Source: Pelargonium cotyledonis | Taxonomy: Eukaryota > Streptophyta > Magnoliopsida > Geraniales > Geraniaceae | Length of the DNA stretch: 20,234 nucleotides | Reading direction: 5' to 3' | Assembly: GCA_036897625.1 (NCBI GenBank) | Contig: JAYMTA010001385.1 | Span: 1 to 20,234 of the forward strand | Shown: in pieces, positions 1-10,139 of the stretch | Numbering within the stretch: position 1 is the first letter of the stretch | Layout of the letters: the number at the start of each line of letters is the position of its first letter | Position numbers and translations under genes: made by a program | Notes under the pieces: generated by a model | The model's database searches: none | The model's input: the letters and a program-made list of their open reading frames with translations, nothing else | What the model was told of the DNA's origin: nothing

Positions 1-75
1 GGGGTTTAAAGGGGAGAGCTACCCCCTATTGTGTAGCTCAACTAATTAGTTTTTTATGAAAAAAAAAAGTGATTA
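1..75 (+). repeat. 3' end of a SINE, cut by the window edge
   Basis: The first 50 bases resemble, at roughly 70% by eye, the 3' half of the intact SINE at 12400-12543. Both have a G/T-rich stretch, then AGAG..TACCC..TATTGTG.AG.TCAACT, then an A-rich tail (here from about 58 to 70). The tRNA-like head lies outside the window. The call rests on this internal comparison only. Confidence 0.5.
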
Positions 76-139
76 CAATACATGAACAAAATAACTTAAG
101 CTATTTTATAAAAAAAGAATTAAAATATGAATTTTTTAT

Positions 140-242
140 TAAAAAACAGGGCACTGAGTGTCGGAATAGTATCGGAAGAGTGTCGTGTCCGATTCGAGTG
201 TCTGACACCGACACGCTACTGGATGAGAGTGCCGGTGATTCA
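140..242. repeat. GTGTCGG/GACAC-rich dispersed repeat
   Basis: This GC-richer patch has several copies of GTGTC/GACAC in both orientations, including the near-perfect palindrome GTGTCTGACAC at 198-208, inside AT-rich DNA. Similar GTGTCGG-rich units are scattered through many plant genomes (recalled, not searched). It lies downstream of ZOP1-like exon 3, so it is probably in an intron or the 3' flank of that gene. No coding potential is seen. Confidence 0.4.
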
Positions 243-548
243 TAGTCTCTAACTAATCACAAACCAAAAAAATCTGACCGAAGAGAGTGTAAGCAGTTTA
301 TCAGGCCATTCATTAGTTGAGCTTGATCATAGCTTGTCTAATCTAATGTGGTATACATGACCATACAAATTTGAGTGTTAAGCTGTTTTTGATGATCTCA
401 GTTCCTATGCAACTAAAAGATGTTCAGGACAGCAACAACCCTGCTGCCCAGTGAGGTGCAATTATATGGTCTCTATATTTCCAAAACTTATATTAACACT
501 AGAGGAAATATTTGAAGTCCTACAGAAATAGCAGATTTTAGCACTTAC

Positions 549-1535
549 TCTCTTCCTCCAGAAGATCTAATGCAGGAGCATTTTCCCGAACATTTGCTAC
601 ATCTTTCTGATAGCTACGATTAGCTTTCTGGCGAGAATTCAGACAAAATTAACATAAGAAACAATTAAGATACATATTTATGAGCAATTCAATACCTAAA
701 ATATGCTCTGTTAGCAAGAGTGAGCATGATACAAGCCAACAGAGGTACTGATTTTCAGCAATTAGTAAAATTATTAATTAAAAATTTACCACTTCGATTT
801 GTTCAAGAATGCGTATTGCTTCCTTCTGTTCCTTCTCTTTAGCAGCATTCTCTTTTCTCATAGATGCAAGCCTCTTAGCCACATTTTCTTTATGACGTTG
901 ACCAAGTTCATGGTTTGTAATGCTGGACTTATTATTCGATATGAATATTTTACAGTAGTCACACCATTTGTTTCCCTGGCTAACCCAATACTGCAGATTC
1001 CATAGAGATAATATGCACAGAGCAGACCATAAAATTAGAACATCATGTAAAACATTTCTATAAATCATACAAATAAGAAACTATCACAAGCATCACATCA
1101 TAGAATTCGAAGCTCCAACAAAATCTTTTCTTTCCTTCTTTCAGATCAAAAAATATATACATTCACCATAGTCTACCTAAGTAAATATTCATTAGCTCAG
1201 CGAAGCAATAACTTGGCAGAATTTAACTTCAAGAAAATTGTCACATCAGCATTTACATGAAAAATATGGAATTTTTCTTAAAATTTGACAAGAACGTGCC
1301 CATAAAATTGTTTCAGATATTTAGAGAGAACCCCCGAGTTCAAAGAAGCTACTGTACCAAATCTACAGCTAATTTACAAAATAGAGCCATGAATAAGACA
1401 AATCAGTAAAAATATGAGTTGGGTTTTCTACAATTCAACTTCTAAGCACAATTATACGATAAATTACCACGCGCAACACCATCTTTGGCAATCAGACTCA
1501 GAAATTGACCGAGAGAGAAACAGTACCTCAGTCAT
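549..1535 (-). CDS. ZOP1: ZOP1-like U1-type zinc-finger splicing/RdDM protein, first three exons (partial)
   Basis: Three exons can be spliced by hand. Exon 1 (1527-1535) encodes Met-Thr-Glu and ends at a GT donor. Exon 2 (790-990) follows a CAG acceptor. Exon 3 (549-627) ends at a GTAAGTG donor. The joined product starts MTEYWVSQGNKWC, as plant ZOP1 proteins do, and has a U1-type C2H2 finger: Cys13, Cys16, His30, His36 (C-x2-C-x13-H-x5-H). A charged, probably coiled-coil stretch rich in Lys/Glu follows, up to an RSYQKDVA motif in exon 3. Arabidopsis ZOP1 is a nuclear nucleic-acid-binding pre-mRNA splicing factor needed for RNA-directed DNA methylation, with an OCRE repeat region after this point. 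No exon for the OCRE part was recognised between 1 and 548, so the gene either runs off the left edge or is broken there. The start is fixed by the family-conserved MTE-YWVSQG junction across intron 1 (991-1526). Confidence 0.82.
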
Positions 1536-1659
1536 AGCTGCGAATTGGAATTTGAGTCGATGAAAAAGGAAAATCCGATCGTCACGAAGCCGAGAATGAT
1601 TCAAAATCTGGGAATCAAGTGAGTTCAATTTCAAAAACGTCAATTGATAAAGGGAATTA

Positions 1660-1800
1660 TTTGAACCCTAATCGGAACAAATGTGGATTCGAGCTCTCTT
1701 CCTCAATCAAATGGGCCTGTTTGTAGAGTCCGTTTAAAAATTATTATAGTTATATATTTTATTCTATATATGGGTTGGGCTTAGTTTATATATTTGGGCC
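1660..1800 (-). promoter_or_regulatory. ZOP1-like promoter: telo-box and site II motifs
   Basis: About 130 bp upstream of the ZOP1-like ATG there is a telo-box AACCCTAA (1664-1671). Three site II type motifs follow: TGGGCC at 1712-1717, TGGGCT at 1776-1781 and TGGGCC at 1795-1800. Telo-boxes with site II motifs mark promoters of plant housekeeping and growth genes such as ribosomal protein genes (known). That this cluster drives the ZOP1-like gene is inferred from position. Confidence 0.55.
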
Positions 1801-2525
1801 GTAAATTTAAATTACCAAGGAGTAATTTGTTTCTTTTTTAAACCACATAATATCTTAGAATATCTGAGCAGACTCGCACTTTCGTAATAGACATTTTAAA
1901 ATCATTTGGCCATATCCAAATTAATCCTCATTCAAGATTTGATCACAAGATTAAAAATTTCTCTCCTTTCTCTCACAGGTGTGTTGAGCGGGAATCGAAC
2001 TCGAGAGCTCTTTCCACTCAATAGGTTTGATTCACACAACATGGTTGCTTGTTTGTGCGGGAAAAAGAAAAGTTACTGCATGAGCTGAACTGACCAATCA
2101 AAAGGTTTCACAAGTGAGAAAGATAATATATTAAGATGGCGCAAGGATTTGGATAAGCTTAACATGTATAAAGTATAAACCATTAACAAAGAGTTCCAAG
2201 AAAATGCTTCTGCCTATTTAGGCTAAACTACACCTACAGCTTAATATGCAAACTCACTACAACTTTACATTATGACGCTGGCGACGGCGACAACTCCCGA
2301 GACTATAGATTGAGCATTTCAGGAGCATGTTGATCCTGGAATCTAGAACAGTTGAGATCTTCTCAAAGAATGGCGAAAGTGGGTTCAAGGATTCGAGTTT
2401 GCCAGAAAATCCAAACCTTGCTGTATCAATTTAGCCTTGCATTCGTTACACATCTCTAGCGCTTCCATTTGGCTGAGAAGCGCATAAACGAGTACTTTGT
2501 AGAAGTTGGAAACATGTGTTAGTCT
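1801..2525. other. Intergenic region including the kinase 3' UTR
   Basis: AT-rich DNA between the ZOP1-like promoter and the kinase stop codon. The kinase, on the minus strand, ends at 2526, so its 3' UTR should lie in about 2200-2525; no clear AATAAA was found. At 1985-2030 the minus strand reads a tRNA-like box B (GTTCGATTCCC) with GAGTGG close before it. The spacing is too short for a tRNA gene, so this is at most a SINE scrap. No protein gene is seen. Confidence 0.4.
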
Positions 2526-3523
2526 TCACTGCACCTTTGCAACTGTTCGGGTTGACACGCCGTGCAATAATTTGACAAACCCTAAGAAGCTTAGTTTGCC
2601 ATCAGTGTGCCTTATCCAGTCATGGAGAACCACATGAACTGGGATGGAAGGGCCGAGCCCAAGCTCCTGGAACAAACAATTCCAAGCATAGTTAGATTGT
2701 TCCAACGTATATATTACACTATGAATGTGCTTATAACAATAAATTTAACGTACTATCCTCTTGATTTGAGGTAATTTCCATCAATAAGATATGATATTTG
2801 TCTACATGCGTATGGAAGAAACATGAGGTTAGTCTTGGCACAATGGTAAGGTTGTTGGCTAATAACATTAAGGTTACAGGTTCAAGTGACGAGAATGGCC
2901 TCAAGAAACTCAAGAAACGAACATAGAAATGAGGATCGGGAAGTTCCTAATACTTTCCACTCCTAAACCTCTCTAGTCTCTACTGTAGGTTCTACTTTAG
3001 ATTAAAGTTTAGTAGGTTCTCGAATCAATTATTTGGATATCTAGTGATTTTACATGATACTAATTTTAGGTTGCTAATGTCTATAGATTCTGAATTTTCA
3101 GCATATGGATGAATAATATAAGACGGATATGAATTGCTAAGAGTACAATTTCAACTTACTGAAGCAAGTTCGTCAATCATAATAGCTCTGTTTCCATCCT
3201 TCTCAAAAAGTTCATATGCGCATCGAGCATGTTGTTCCCATCGATCAAGTGACTCCAGCTGGTGTACACTGAGTGCAGCTACACAGAATTCTTCAAAATC
3301 CATTCGTCTGTATTGAAGTGCATTTAGCTGACATACAATGAAAATTAAGTGGGATAAGCATAAAGTGATTATATAAAATGGATTAACTACATAAGCAACA
3401 AGTGACTGAGCTACTACCGAGGTAAGAAATTCAGGAACACGTGATTCCTTCATCGCATCTGTTGCATTTTTCATCAGGGCCTGCACAGAAAAAATTGCAT
3501 GACAACTTACTTCTAGCATTGGT

Positions 3524-3587
<64 letters not shown>

Positions 3588-6500
3588 CAACCGTCCTAAT
3601 GTTCTCTAAGGTTATGGTGCCATTCTTGTTCGGTTCCAATAGTGCAAACTGCTCCTTCAGATAAAAAAGTTCATCCACAGTCAATGTCTTGGACAAAGCC
3701 TGCCAAGAAAACATGAACACAAAATGGCATAGAGTTAATAAGATTGCACAAGATCAAAGTTGATATTAAAGTAGAACTACATTATTATGTTTTTAAGGCA
3801 TGAGTTCTAGAACATGATTATGAAAAGATATTTGGTTCTCGACATGTGATATGCTCACCCTTAAAGCAGCCTTGCGCAAAGACGATGATCGCATGTAAAC
3901 CTTCATGAGCTTCAAAATTAGAATATCAAGAGGGACTTTTATATCATTATAACTACGAATCCAAGGATGGCCTGCAAACAAAAATGATCAGTGGTTGCAG
4001 GAAGATAACAAAACAATAGACACACCATAGTTATGCACGGAAATGAAGCACTGACTTAAAGCCTGAGCAGCAGTCATTCGCCTACGAGGGTCCTTATTTA
4101 ATAGGCGCTTGACAAAGTTCTTCGCTTCAGAAGATAAGGAAGGCCAAGGTGCTTCGTCAAAACTTGGATCTGCTTTTAAGACTGTTCGGAAAATTCCAGA
4201 CTCAGTCCTGGCCCAAAATGGTCTACTGCCACATAAAAGAATGTACGCTATGACACCTATACTCCATACATCAGCCTCTGAAGTATAAGATCTGTGTAGA
4301 ACTTCGGGTGCCACGTAATATGCACTACCCACAATGTCATTAAGCCTTTCATCTGTGAAACAAATTAAATATCATAAATCTTGGAAGAGTAAAAACCTGA
4401 ATGGAAACTCATGTAAATCATGGATAAAGTAAAAACCTGGTTTGACAAAATCTGATAACCCAAAGTCGATGGCTTTTAACTGAGAGTTCTCATCCTTTGA
4501 AGAATACAAGAAATTCTGATTGACAGAGAGTGATAGTAAGACTTCAACTAGAAAACATACATGCAATAGCGAATATCATACCTAGGTCCAGTTGTTGATC
4601 ATCTACCAAGAACATATGAGTAATCAAACATAATAACTTATGGCATGGAGATGACAAGATGAAACAAGAAGAAGATAGAACTATATGCACCTCTGGTTTA
4701 AGATCTCGGTGCACTACACCCTGGAGATGACAAAATGAAACAACATTTAGAATCTGCACTATGACTGCCTTTGCATCATCTTCTGAGTATTTACCGCCCC
4801 TACAGAAGTAATAAAGAATGTCTAGTTAGAGGCAACTGAAGTATATGACACAAAATCCTATAAACAATGTATGATTATCATTATCATTCCTGCCACAAAA
4901 ATCACCTTGAAAGTATTCTATCTAGAAGCTCCCCTCCTTCACATAACCTGAAACAGCCATAAAAGCAAGCTATGAGCAATTGCCCTGATTTCAATTTAAC
5001 AAAATGTGAATTAGACAATTAAAGCTTCATAAACTACATCTTCCACTTCATTACGAACAAGATTTTGACCCAAACAATAAACATGCTAAGAGTCCTCACT
5101 GAACATCTAGTTAACAGAAAGTTCACCACCAAATTTTATTATGTGCACTGTACCAAATAATAGGAGTTTGCACTATACACTTACTCCATTACAATATAAA
5201 CATTATCATGGTCTTCAAATGCATCGTAGAACTTCACTAGATTCTTATGTCCAGTCAAGGCTCGCAATATTTTCACTTCTCTTCTAACATCTTCAATGGC
5301 AATTGCTGTAGTCATCTGGCAAAAGTAAAACAAGCATAAGAAATAATTATCAATTAAACAACCTGAAGGAAAGGAGACACAAGATTCTTTTAACACGGTC
5401 GTATATTCTTAAACTTCAAATAAAGAAAGCAATACATAAAATATTGTCGTTTCTACGGAACAGGGACAGATAACGGAATTTTACTAGTTAATTCAAAAAG
5501 CAGCATGTTAGTAAACAAAAGAGCTTAAGAACCTAACAGTTCAGTCACCGTCTGGAAAGAGGGTGGCTATTAACTATCCTGTGGGATTTGATACTGGCTG
5601 GAGGCAGAGCTGCTGTAGTTAGAAACAACAGCAATTACTAATACATTATAGTATAGAAAGAGACTGCTTCATAATAGGAATCTATGTTTCGCATCAGACC
5701 CGACTTTCTCAAATTTAGGCATTTGTTTCTTTCCAAATTTAGATTACCTTCCACCATATACAGTATTACACCCTAACCATGCACGATCTACTACTGTCTA
5801 ATTTCAATGTTGACCTTTGCCGCAGAGTTCTTATCCCATTGATCAAAGTTATGTTCCAGTTGTTCATGAACCAACTTTAGTTTGATATCGGTCACAGCAA
5901 AGAAAAAGAATCTATGACTCAATACAATGTCTCTCTCCACTAGCACACCTGGCAAACTGAAAAGATGCAAACCAAACCATGTATGTAGTCAGTTGCACGC
6001 AACCCAGCAACAAGTTTGGTCTGTTGGGAAGATCTAAGCATGAGGTAGTGGGTGGCATAAGTAGACTGATTGTACACCTGATCTAGTTTTGTAGAGAACC
6101 CATGTAAAGGTCCCATTTGAGAGCATCTATAATTCTTTTCAATAATTACTTCCTTGATCCTTTTAGTAGCCAAGTAATTTAAATGCCATAAATTTTCCAC
6201 ACGACAAAGGCATAAAAAAAATAAAACATTACTCATTTTCTGTTTAGACAACATGCAATTGCAATAGGTAGCAACCAAATAGGAAATTGACGGATGAATG
6301 TACCGTTTGAAGCTGCATTTCAATTTTAAAAGAACCTTTACAAATAAAGGTGCTGATTACTGTTACCAACCATTTGTTTTGTTCAAGTGGATCTACAAAT
6401 CAAAACACACCATTGACTAAATAAATCAATAAACAAAGAACTTGGCCTCTTTATGTGTCTATCATTTCGAATATCCAATAAGTATTGTCGGTGTCATGCA

Positions 6501-7243
6501 CCACTAAGGCTGTGTACCTAATATTCCCCACCTAGAAGTTCTCAAGCAAACAGTTCATTACAAGAACACTTAATTAACACTCCAAAGATTCTCTCTTAAC
6601 CTCATTCAAGAAAAGTCGTCTACTTTGATTGGTACTAATCTAGAAACTAATACACCGAAACAAACAGAATTTGAATTTTAAACTAATTATGTAAACTGCC
6701 CCTAAGACTTAAAAAATGAAAAAGCACAACAGAACAAAAAACGCCAGACAATAACTCATCTTTAATTTCAAATGTGGATCAAAAAGGCCTAAAAAACAAA
6801 ATTCAAAAACTTGACCTGCAAATCTAAATGAAGGAAGTGACAACAGGTTAAACCAATTCAAACAACATCAACAACAAGATAAAAAAACAACTCCAACCCA
6901 CAATTCCCATTGCTGAACCAAAATCTAAATAGCCAACCATTAACACAAAATTTAAATCAATGAACAGCAAAGCAAGCAAGCATGAAGCAACAAGAACATA
7001 CCAAACACACATTACAAAAATGTTAAATTTACAGACCTTGGATTTGGGGATGACCTTGACAGCAACCTGCTGGCCTTTGAACTCACCCTTCTTGTATGTA
7101 GCAGAGCAAGTATACCCAAAATGCCCTCTGCCCACTTCCTCTCCTACCTCAAGCCTGCTCGTGAACTCCTTAGAAAACCCAAACTTCTTGTCCAGCTCAA
7201 ACCCATCTCCTTCTCCGTCTCCCTCGCCGCGGAAGAGGATCAT
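2526..7243 (-). CDS. CDPK-related protein kinase, CRK7/CRK8 type, 11 exons, short N-terminus
   Basis: Exons: 7037-7243, 5185-5315, 4906-4947, 4691-4799, 4437-4515, 4056-4352, 3859-3971, 3592-3699, 3418-3480, 3160-3327, 2526-2666. Every junction is GT-AG, and the joined frame is open for 485 residues. It is a Ser/Thr kinase of the plant CRK family. Seen: Gly loop GRGHFG (38-43), ATP Lys63, alpha-C Glu82, catalytic HRDLKPE (Asp159), DFG 180-182, APE 204-206. The kinase domain spans about 31-293, followed by the CRK C-terminal region with degenerate EF-hands, ending near [14 protein letters not shown]. CRKs descend from calcium-dependent kinases but usually no longer bind calcium well (known). 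Wording such as [12 protein letters not shown] and LKADPSFDE fits the CRK7/CRK8 branch best. Oddity: the first in-frame ATG lies only 18 residues before the FGFSKEF motif, where relatives carry over 100 more residues starting Met-Gly for lipid attachment. The product would lack that membrane anchor unless an upstream exon is missed; a pyrimidine-rich acceptor ending at 7257 would allow one. TATA box at 7427-7435. Confidence 0.9.
2828..2925 (+). repeat. Au-SINE-like tRNA-derived head in kinase intron 10
   Basis: Box A-like CTTGGCACAATGGTAAGG is followed about 35 bases later by box B-like GGTTCAAGTGACG and a GCCTC..GAAA stretch. The order and wording follow the plant Au SINE head (CTTGGC.CAA.TGGTAA ... 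GGTTCGAG.CG...GCCTC, from memory). It lies in intron 10 (2667-3159) of the kinase, antisense to the gene. The 3' end and target duplication could not be placed, so it is old or truncated. Confidence 0.6.
3528..3585. repeat. (GA)n microsatellite in kinase intron 8
   Basis: Twenty-nine uninterrupted GA units. On the kinase sense strand this is a (CT)n run that starts only 6 bases into intron 8 (donor GT at 3591-3590). The intron is only 111 bp, so the repeat makes up over half of it. Confidence 0.97.
5316..7036 (-). other. Large first intron of the CRK gene
   Basis: A 1721-bp AT-rich intron between the Gly-loop/Lys exon and the [13 protein letters not shown] exon. A 127-codon open frame at 5940-6323 on the minus strand shows no domain I recognise and is taken as chance. 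No transposon end or RNA gene was found. Confidence 0.7.
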
Positions 7244-7426
7244 CACCAACGGTCGTCTGGAGGAGATCAGGAGGACCAAATCGGAGGAGATTGCGAAAAA
7301 TAACAAGAACAATGGAAATGGCACCACCACCACCACTACCACCACAACCAAACAGCAGGTGTTTAAGAACAAGGTGAGAAGATACAAGCTTTTAGATGAA
7401 GTTTCTAGCTAGGCTGCTTCATCTTG

Positions 7427-7435
7427 TTTATATAA
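7427..7435 (-). promoter_or_regulatory. TATA box of the CRK gene
   Basis: The minus strand reads TTATATAAA, about 185 bases upstream of the chosen ATG, which puts the start of transcription near 7400. A five-codon ATG frame (ATG at 7422-7420) would then lie just upstream of the transcript, not in the leader. A (TA)n run at 7437-7453 sits just upstream and makes the exact TATA position uncertain. Confidence 0.5.
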
Positions 7436-7436
7436 G

Positions 7437-7643
7437 TATATATATATATATATGCCTATATATAGTTATGATAATAATTGTTGTGGTTGGTTGCTAGTAT
7501 ATATTATGATCCAAATCAACAAGATACAGTCCCAGCTTGAGACTAAAATGAAATGAAATGAAATGAAATGAAATGAAATGGTGTTTTTGTTTGCTGTATC
7601 AATGTGTTTGTGAGGCCAGAAAGGAAAGGAAAGGAAAGGAAAG
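7437..7643. repeat. Cluster of three simple repeats in the CRK upstream region
   Basis: A (TA)n run at 7437-7453, seven perfect AAATG units at 7546-7580, and four AAAGG units plus an imperfect one at 7620-7643. All lie within about 220 bp upstream of the kinase TATA box. Two different purine-rich pentamers so close together suggest slippage-prone DNA. Confidence 0.9.
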
Positions 7644-7919
7644 TAAATTGGCAAATAGAATGTCACTGTTGTGTAGGATACATAGTACCATCTTAGTATT
7701 AAAACATTAATATTGTGCTCTGTTTTGTTCTCTTCTGTGTTGTTGTTCAATGCATTCACCTACCTATTCACTATTATCTTCAATCCAACTCATCATAAAC
7801 ATATAATACTATATATCTTTGGTAGGGATTTGAAGCAAATAACTTATTTTCTTTTGTGCATTGTTTTTGTTCTTTCTCTTGCTAGCTACCCGGATGATAA
7901 AAATTGAATATAATGAATA
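7644..7919. other. AT-rich spacer between CRK upstream repeats and LINE tail
   Basis: No gene, RNA or clear repeat is seen. It forms the distal upstream region of the kinase and the left flank of the LINE insertion. Confidence 0.5.
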
Positions 7920-9905
7920 TTTTTTTTTTTTTTTGGATAAACCAATCCATAGATTAAGCAAACTCAGGGAGGCAAAGAGAGCAAAATGTCCTTCCTGGTT
8001 AGTTCATGCAGTCCACAAATAAAGCTGAAGCAGCACCCATAGGCTGGTGACTATAAAAAGTACTATTTTAATTATCCGATCAACTGAATGCAAAAGAAAA
8101 TCATCAAAAAACTGGATCTTTTCTCTCTCTACTCCACAATCAAGGCATGTAGAGGATGAGAATTGATATCAACCTAATAGAACAAATCAGCTATTAGATT
8201 AGCATCAAACTAAAAAATAACTAGGTTAGCCCCAATTGAGATGCCAATGTCAATAACTAGCTTAGCCCCAAATGAGATGCCAATATCAATAGCTTCACTG
8301 AAAGCTTTGGGCTTTGCCTAAGACTAGAACCATGCATTTAAATTCCCTTCAAATCCCAAGCAATCGCCCCAATGCCACACAATTTAAGATTACCCAAACA
8401 ACTTCAATCAGAATTTATTTTTACCCAATTAGTAGGAGCGACCCAACAAACCGAAGTGGAGATTTAGCAGGAATAGCAACAAAAAACTACTTAGCCGCAA
8501 GGCCTATGGCCTTAAAACAAACGGAATCAGGATTTGAATTAGAATCAAAAAACAAACAACTGTTCCTATTAGGCCACAAACACCAACACACATAAATGAA
8601 GATAACATTCTAGGGCACAGACGAGGAAGTAGAATTGCAAATATCAACTTGAAACCAATTGACAAAGAAGAGACCAAGACTAGATAGAAGGAAATTAATT
8701 TTTCTCCAAATCCAATTAGCAAACAATCTTTCAACATATGGCCAATGTCTTCACAAAAAACTAAACAACGATGACAAGAAATATCCCCTGACATGAACCG
8801 CCTATCAAGAAACTCTTTAGAAGGTAGAGCTTTGTGAATGCAAAGCCAACCAAACAACATAACAAGCATATGACAATTAAGGGACCAAATGGCATCCCAC
8901 ATCCTGCTAGAGATTTCAAGGTTTAAATGTAAATGATGCTCTTCCAAAGCTTTCTTATGGCGACAATCATAAGCCGAACTAATCGAAAAGGAGCCATTCT
9001 TATTCCCTCCCCACACCGGATGATCTCTAACAGAGGACCCAAGCAGACAAGAAATAGCATAAGTTTTGAATTTAATAATCTAAAAGAGATTAATAGATTT
9101 TTTTTTTTTCGAAATCCCAACATCCCCTACCATCCCACAAATAGCTAACCACAAGAGAATCTTTAAACCTATTTAAAGGACCATAAGGAAAAGACCTTAA
9201 GTTAAGCTAACCGAACCCCACCCGTTATCATGAAATAAATTTACTGTGTGCCCATTCCTAATACTCCGAAATCAATTTTCTGAAATAGCCTCCCTAGTCA
9301 AATTAATGCCTCTTCTAATTACCGAGCTAATAGATTTGCTTCTCTTATATTTACTTCTAAAGCAAGAGACCCAAATATCATCAGAAATGAACCTAAGCTT
9401 CCAATTAAGCTTTGCAAGAAGGGCAATACTCCTAGGCTTAGAGAGCTTAATGCCAAGACCCCTTCGAGCTTTCTGATCTGTAACCATCACCCAATTGAGT
9501 TTGGACATAGCCAATTTATCCCCCTCACCTACCCACAAAAAAAATCATATTCATAGCATCGAGGCGTCTGTGTATAGAGAAAGGCAAAGAAGAAACACTC
9601 ATGTAATAACTCGGAATGTAAGCTATAACTACCTCTATGAGAGTGACCCTGCCTGCCATAGAAAGGAATTCGGCATGCCAACCTTCCAACTTGGCCCTAA
9701 CTTTGTCAACAATAAAGGAAAAATCACAAGTAACAAAAGCCTCACTTTTGATAGGAAATCCTAAATAACTGCCAATTTTCTTACAAACCTTCTAGGGAAG
9801 CATCGAAGAGACCACAGGGCTTCGCATTAACTACAACAGTTCTACAGAAAATTGTCCTACATTTTGCATTACTAATCAATTGACAAAACATCTTGCACTG
9901 CTATT
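7920..9905 (-). mobile_element. 5'-truncated, degenerate LINE (non-LTR retrotransposon) ORF2 remnant
   Basis: On the minus strand the remnant reads, in order: the end of the reverse transcriptase region, with motif GWHAEFLSMAGRVTLIE (9683-9633); the ALLAKLNWKLRF-type stretch (9272-9538); a zf-RVT zinc-binding domain (about 9016-8700) with C-x2-C and H-x4-C ligands at 8776-8723; and an RNase H-like domain (about 8460-7960). It ends with GGTTTATCC followed by 15 A, seen as T 7920-7934 on the plus strand. This is the usual order of plant L1-type ORF2. Stops and shifts are frequent: the reverse transcriptase frame changes at the A8 run 9537-9544, and the RNase H part has several stops. The 5' boundary near 9905 is where similarity fades; no target duplication was found. 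The element is dead and cannot move on its own. Confidence 0.85.
8219..8290 (-). repeat. 36-bp tandem duplication inside the LINE RNase H region
   Basis: Units 8219-8254 and 8255-8290 are directly adjacent and differ at only a few positions. The unit is 12 codons long, so it repeats an in-frame DIGIS.GA.LVI segment of the RNase H domain. Confidence 0.85.
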
Positions 9906-10135
9906 TCATTTCATTAGTTCAAGAGCAAACGGAAACAGATTGAGTTGGGTGGGCTTGGGCTTGGGCCTGCCCAGATTAACATGGCCCTTGCCCAAGGATG
10001 ACACGTACAAATCGAGAAATGGTTCAAACATTATCTTATTATACACCTGTGAAATTTTGCTGCATTAAATAATACATTGTATTTCATTAATTTTTTACAT
10101 TACAAATAGCTAAAATGATGTCGTTTTAACTGTGA
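9906..10135. other. Spacer with clustered TGGGC motifs
   Basis: At 9948-9975 there is a run of TGGGCT/TGGGCC motifs (site II-like), with an inverted TTGCCCAAG at about 9988. No gene adjoins it on the plus strand for over 1.3 kb, so its use as a promoter is doubtful. The rest is AT-rich without features. Confidence 0.35.
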
Positions 10136-10139
10136 ATCA

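Noticed and set aside
1985..2035. tRNA gene on the minus strand
   Set aside because: A box B-like GTTCGATTCCC is present, but the box A-like word is only about 12-20 bases away and no cloverleaf stems form.
5940..6323. 127-codon frame in kinase intron 1
   Set aside because: No domain, poor composition for coding, and it lies within an intron flanked by well-supported exons.
7241..7387. Extension of the kinase N-terminus to 7387
   Set aside because: That frame begins at TTG and reads a poly-Val, hydrophobic stretch unlike any CRK. The first true ATG is at 7243.
6960..7412. 150-codon plus-strand frame opposite CRK exon 1 with Ser-Pro and poly-Thr runs
   Set aside because: It lies antisense to the Gly-loop exon, and the repeats mirror the sense strand. 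It resembles a CRK N-terminus only superficially and on the wrong strand.
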